64,000 nucleotides of DNA, from the NCBI RefSeq assembly GCF_014839805.1, contig NC_051123.1, positions 6,740,727 to 6,804,726 of the forward strand, written 5' to 3'. Shown here in pieces: positions 60,101 through 64,000 of this stretch (positions are counted from its first letter, which is position 1; each line of letters begins with the position of its first letter). Origin of the DNA: Manduca sexta (Eukaryota > Arthropoda > Insecta > Lepidoptera > Sphingidae). Below the pieces are notes generated by a model, which was given only the letters and a program-made list of their open reading frames with translations, was not told the origin of the DNA and searched no databases. Position numbers and translations under genes: made by a program.

Positions 60101-63100
60101 AAGCCGACGGCTTACTCAAAGCTGGATACGGAGAACTGATTGAACGCCTTCATCGTCAAATACCAAAGATTACTTCGGACGGCCGCCGTCTTCAGATGGT
60201 GGTGTGTTCGGCGACACTCCACGCGTTCGAAGTTAAGAAAATGGCGGTAAGTACACAAAATTGTAGTAGCAAATTATCATTGGCAGTGGAGTTCCATACA
60301 TTAAACTTTTCACACTATTTATCCCAATTTTTTTTAATACTTTACTTTGATTGTTTTTTCATTAATATTAATCAAACTGGCTTTAAAATATCAAGTAATA
60401 ATTAAAGTAAGGGTCGATGGTTGATATGTGTAGACTATAGACTGTTGCTGCTATACTACATTATTTGCTATTAAAAATATATACTTGTAGGAGAAATTAA
60501 TGCATTTCCCAACATGGGTGGACTTAAAAGGAGAAGACGCGGTACCCGAAACGGTGCACCACGTTGTGGTGAATGTGGACCCGCAAAAGGATCGTCTGTG
60601 GGAGACGTTGCGCAAGTGAGTTTCTTTTTTAGGATATTAACAAAAATAAATGATTACTATACATTTCAGTTGATATTCATTATGTCTCTTTCTTAGTCTG
60701 TATAAGTGTATTGACAATCGCACTATAATTTCTTAAAGTTGAATAAAAAAACTAGCCCCAAAAGTAGTATCAGCCTGTACGCCAAATTAGTTATTAAATA
60801 AAAAATACTCACTGATGTTATATTTTAGGTACCTGCAAACCGACGGCGTGCACGCTAAAGATAACATTCGAAGCGGTAATACCACGCCAGAGACGTTGTC
60901 GGAAGCCGTGAAGATCCTCAAGGGAGAATACTGCATCCGCGCTATTAAAGAACATAAGATGGATAGGTAAAATAAATCAACCTAATGTTTCCTTATGGCT
61001 ATTGTCGAGTGAGCTTGCGAAAGTCGCTTTAATTCGCCTGCTATGTACTCTTTCAATGAAACTGGATGCATTAAGTAATGGCTGCGGCACGCTAAATCAC
61101 CGCACATACAGTTTACGGAATAATGATTCCATTCTACGAGCTTCGAAATTGCTCTAGTTATATGACAAGTTAATTAAAAAAAAACCGCTTCGAAAAGCGC
61201 ATTATATATGTTGAAACGACATTGAACTACTTAATTAAAAAAAAATAGATAACACCTATGTATTGTTATGAAGTCTTGGCACAACTTTATCCATTAATAT
61301 TTCCGCACAGAGCCATAATATTCTGTCGCACGAAGCTGGATTGTGACAACCTGGAACGCTATTTGAAGTCATACGGCAATGAGTTCTCGTGCGTGTGCCT
61401 GCACGGCGACAGGAAGCCGGCCGAGCGTAAGGCCAACTTGGAAAAGTTCAAGCAGAACCAGGTCAAGTTCCTCATTTGCACCGACGTCGCTGCCAGGGGT
61501 ATCGATATATCGGGACTGCCGTTTAGTGAGTATCGATTATGAAAAAAAAAATGTGTATAAATATTTTATTATTAGTACTAGTGGACACTGTTGTGAAGTA
61601 ATATTTCTGAAGTAGAATTCAAATCTTTTTAAAATGCCTGTGCTTAGGTCAAATTATTATAACAAGTACACGGTCCATACTGTTGTTCTTTACATTTAAT
61701 AACTACACATGAAGTAACTAATAAATAAAAAATAAAAAAAACTAAATTATGTTGACAAAGTCGTAATTTATGTAATAAAAACTTTTCTATAGTGATTAAC
61801 GTCACCCTGCCGGACGATAAATCAAACTACGTGCATCGCATCGGTCGTGTCGGCCGAGCGGAACGCATGGGGCTCGCCATCAGTCTTGTCTCTACCGTGC
61901 CGGAGAAGGTAGGGTTTCAAAAAAGTAGAGAATTTTTCCAAATTTAAGAAAGTGGCAGGCGGTGTAGAAGGGGAAAGTTATACCTATTGAAATTCCCTAT
62001 TCATGCATATATTTTAGTCTGTGAATTCGTCTAAGATATCAAATTCTTGTCTCTCTTTCGTTATGTTAATCCATCGCGAAAATGAACCAATCAGAACAAA
62101 GATATCTTTGACGTGCTTACAAATGACATATTTAGATATGAGTTTGTTTTCCAGATCGGATCAATGATTAAATTTGAGATCTTTCATTAAAAGCGTCCTA
62201 AATAGTAATAATTTAGTCGGGATATTAGTAAATTGTAGACTCTAGGAATTGTGTGAATTTGAATATTATATCTGTATTATAATAACATTTCGGTGGCGTA
62301 GTTGTATTGCGAGCGCGGAACGAATATCGTGCTGGGGTCTTGGGTTCTTGGGTCGATGAGTGATTTTGGTTATTCTGCCCAGTATCAGCCGGAAGTTTCA
62401 CAATGTTCCCGGTAAATGTCCAATAAGCTCGCCACCTATTACGTGGGACCCTAGCATAGCTAGTGAAATGTGGTTGTGATGACTCCGTGTGAGACGTGAT
62501 GCTATGTGTGTTTGGTGCAGGTGTGGTACCACGGCGAGTGGTGCTCGTCGCGCGGCCGCAACTGCTGGAACACCAACCTCATCGACGACAGGCCCAAGGG
62601 CTGCTGCATGTGGTACAACGAACCCCAGGTACAAACCTATACTGTCGCATGCCATACTTCTACTTTCTGCCATTTAACAATGAATGAAGGAACCTTAAAC
62701 ATCCCTTATATATACATATTATAAAACAAAGTCCCCCGCCGTGTTTGTGTGTCTGTCTATCTGAACGCAGTACACTCCTAAAATGCCGAACGGATTTCGA
62801 TATATAGTTTCGAGACCCTGGGAAGGACATAGGCTACTTTTATCCCGGGAAAATATATAGTGCAGTTTAAGTTGCAGAAACAAAAGTGTTATCAGTGTAA
62901 TTTCTAATATTTTTTGGTTTGGTTTTATATTTAGATGTCCTAATGATATTATTGTAAATGTATTTCAGAATTTATAATAACTGTTATAATGCGTTTATTT
63001 ATAGATATTTGCAGGATCTGTTTTCATTCATAAAGTCAAAAAATATATATAATTCCAGTATCTGGCGGACATAGAGGACCACTTGAACATAACGATCCAG

Positions 63101-63808
63101 CAGGTCGAGCCAGACATGAAGGTTCCGAGTAATGAGTTCGACGGTAAAGTTGTGTACGGTGAAAAGAGGAAACAAGTCGGAACCGGATATCAGGTAAATT
63201 TGTAATGCCATTGTTTTTTCGTATGAGAATGATTCATTCGGTTTCTTAACTTACGTACAAAAATATATCTAAGGTTTTATATACCTGTCCCTAATCTTCT
63301 CTATAGACAATTACTTTACTTGCACTATACGCGTGCACACTCGCCTTGAAAAATAATTTTACCGTGACGCCCCTCATGAACTTCTTCAACTCAGCCGAAA
63401 ATTGAGGAATACTATGCCTATAAATTTTCCATTAGTCTGATCACGAAAACAATGTTTACCACAATAACATAGTTGACAAATCGGCGGCACTTGGGTACTT
63501 ACCAGTGGCGAAGCGTCCGTACTACCAGCTTTCTTTATAGATTTATTTACGTTGTCTTAGTTTTTGTTTTCTGTTAAATTGACTGTGATATGTTAAACAA
63601 GGCATTTATTTTTTGGTACGGGTTACCATTGAAAAATTTCACTATGCGCCACGGGTACTTACGGAATATGCGTAGGATTTTACTTGGAGTATTTTGTTTA
63701 CAGGATCACGTAAGCCAAATGGCGCCCGTAGTGAAGTCGCTACAAGAGCTGGAATCGCAAGCGCAACTCTACTATCTCAAGCTGCATCATAATGTTACCA
63801 TAGCATAA
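57110..63808 (+). CDS. Ddx1: ATP-dependent RNA helicase DDX1 (DEAD-box with SPRY insertion)
   Basis: Thirteen exons: 57110-57559, 57751-57868, 58388-58554, 58928-59059, 59649-59838, 60059-60246, 60491-60615, 60829-60966, 61311-61525, 61793-61908, 62521-62628, 63059-63193 and 63704-63808; all phases agree, 728 residues (human 740). Q motif region [11 protein letters not shown], Walker [13 protein letters not shown] (Lys52), then the SPRY domain (about 85-260) inserted before motif Ia PSREL (290-294). [13 protein letters not shown] at 366-369, SAT in [19 protein letters not shown] and [10 protein letters not shown] (589-598) follow. The SPRY insertion between motifs I and Ia is unique to DDX1 among DEAD-box proteins. 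DDX1 acts in tRNA-ligase complexes, RNA processing and double-strand-break repair. The frame stays open upstream of 57110, but family alignment picks the Met before TAFEEFGV. Confidence 0.97.
62290..62400 (+). mobile_element. tRNA-derived SINE head fragment in DDX1 intron
   Basis: GGTGGCGTAGTTGTATTGCG, AGCGCGGAACGAATATCG, CTTGGGTTCTTGGGTCGA and CCCAGTATCAGCCGGAAGTT match the 5' half of the SINE at 4039-4290. Confidence 0.68.
62710..62875 (+). mobile_element. Helitron-like middle fragment, copy H, in DDX1 intron
   Basis: ATAAAACAAAGTCCCCCGCC, GTCTGTCTATCTGAACGCAG, GAGACCCTGGGAAGGACATA and CCCGGGAAAATATATAGTGC match the 3' body of copies C and F; the terminal hairpin and CTAG are absent. Confidence 0.66.
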
Positions 63809-64000
63809 ATATTTACCAACTGTGTAATATGTACTGTAATAATTTATACTAAATATGTCGCTTCTGATTAACAGACTGATGATAAGCTAATTTTTGTGTA
63901 ACATTAAATTATCAAAATATTTGACATGCATTGCATTTTTTTTTAGATACATACGAGAGGCTATTTGAAAAAACCTGAATATTAGTATCATTATTTTAAT
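63809..64000. other. DDX1 3' flank
   Basis: 3' UTR sequence up to the window edge; no further gene seen. Confidence 0.5.

Overview
The window looks like nuclear genomic DNA from an insect, most likely a moth or butterfly. It is AT-rich, has compact multi-exon genes with mostly GT-AG introns, and carries Helitron, SINE and RTE-type repeats that I recognise as typical of Lepidoptera. There are no prokaryotic features: no operons, ribosome binding sites or CRISPR arrays. The order is inferred from repeat style and protein similarity; no species can be named.

Layout. Bases 1 to about 9.47 kb are gene-poor and repeat-rich. They hold a short hAT-type MITE with a perfect 8-bp target duplication, a tRNA-derived SINE, a Helitron-like element and one copy of a ~300-bp interspersed repeat. 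Bases 9475-13257 (+) carry the last four exons of a CRAL-TRIO lipid-transfer protein whose first exon(s) I could not find. Bases 13.9-26.3 kb are a transposon-dense block: several Helitron-like copies, one of them (19158-23745) with an internal ~123-bp tandem array split by a 3.3-kb RTE-clade retrotransposon flanked by a 12-bp duplication; the 3' end of another LINE; a ~1-kb foldback element; and a MITE.

From 27.4 kb the window is gene-dense, with seven conserved eukaryotic loci counting the CRAL-TRIO gene. They are TMED2/CHOp24 (+, 4 exons); the gephyrin/cinnamon molybdenum-cofactor enzyme (-, 9 exons); the DNA2 nuclease-helicase (-, 24 exons over 15 kb, its introns full of MITEs and Helitrons); BUD23 18S rRNA methyltransferase (+, 6 exons); the mitochondrial lysine methyltransferase ATPSCKMT/FAM173B (-, 1 exon); and the RNA helicase DDX1 (+, 13 exons). 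I traced the exon chains by splice sites and reading phase. All close without a stop except one DNA2 junction (exons 10/11), where canonical splicing gives an in-frame TGA.

The genes do not form a pathway; they are housekeeping functions in ER-Golgi trafficking, Moco synthesis, DNA replication and repair, ribosome maturation, mitochondrial protein methylation and RNA metabolism. Two pairs are head-to-head and probably share promoters: DNA2/BUD23 (458 bp apart) and ATPSCKMT/DDX1 (358 bp apart). I did not find a clearly new molecular system. The most unusual material is the nested transposon architecture, the large foldback element, and two splice oddities in DNA2: a GC-AG intron and the TGA junction.
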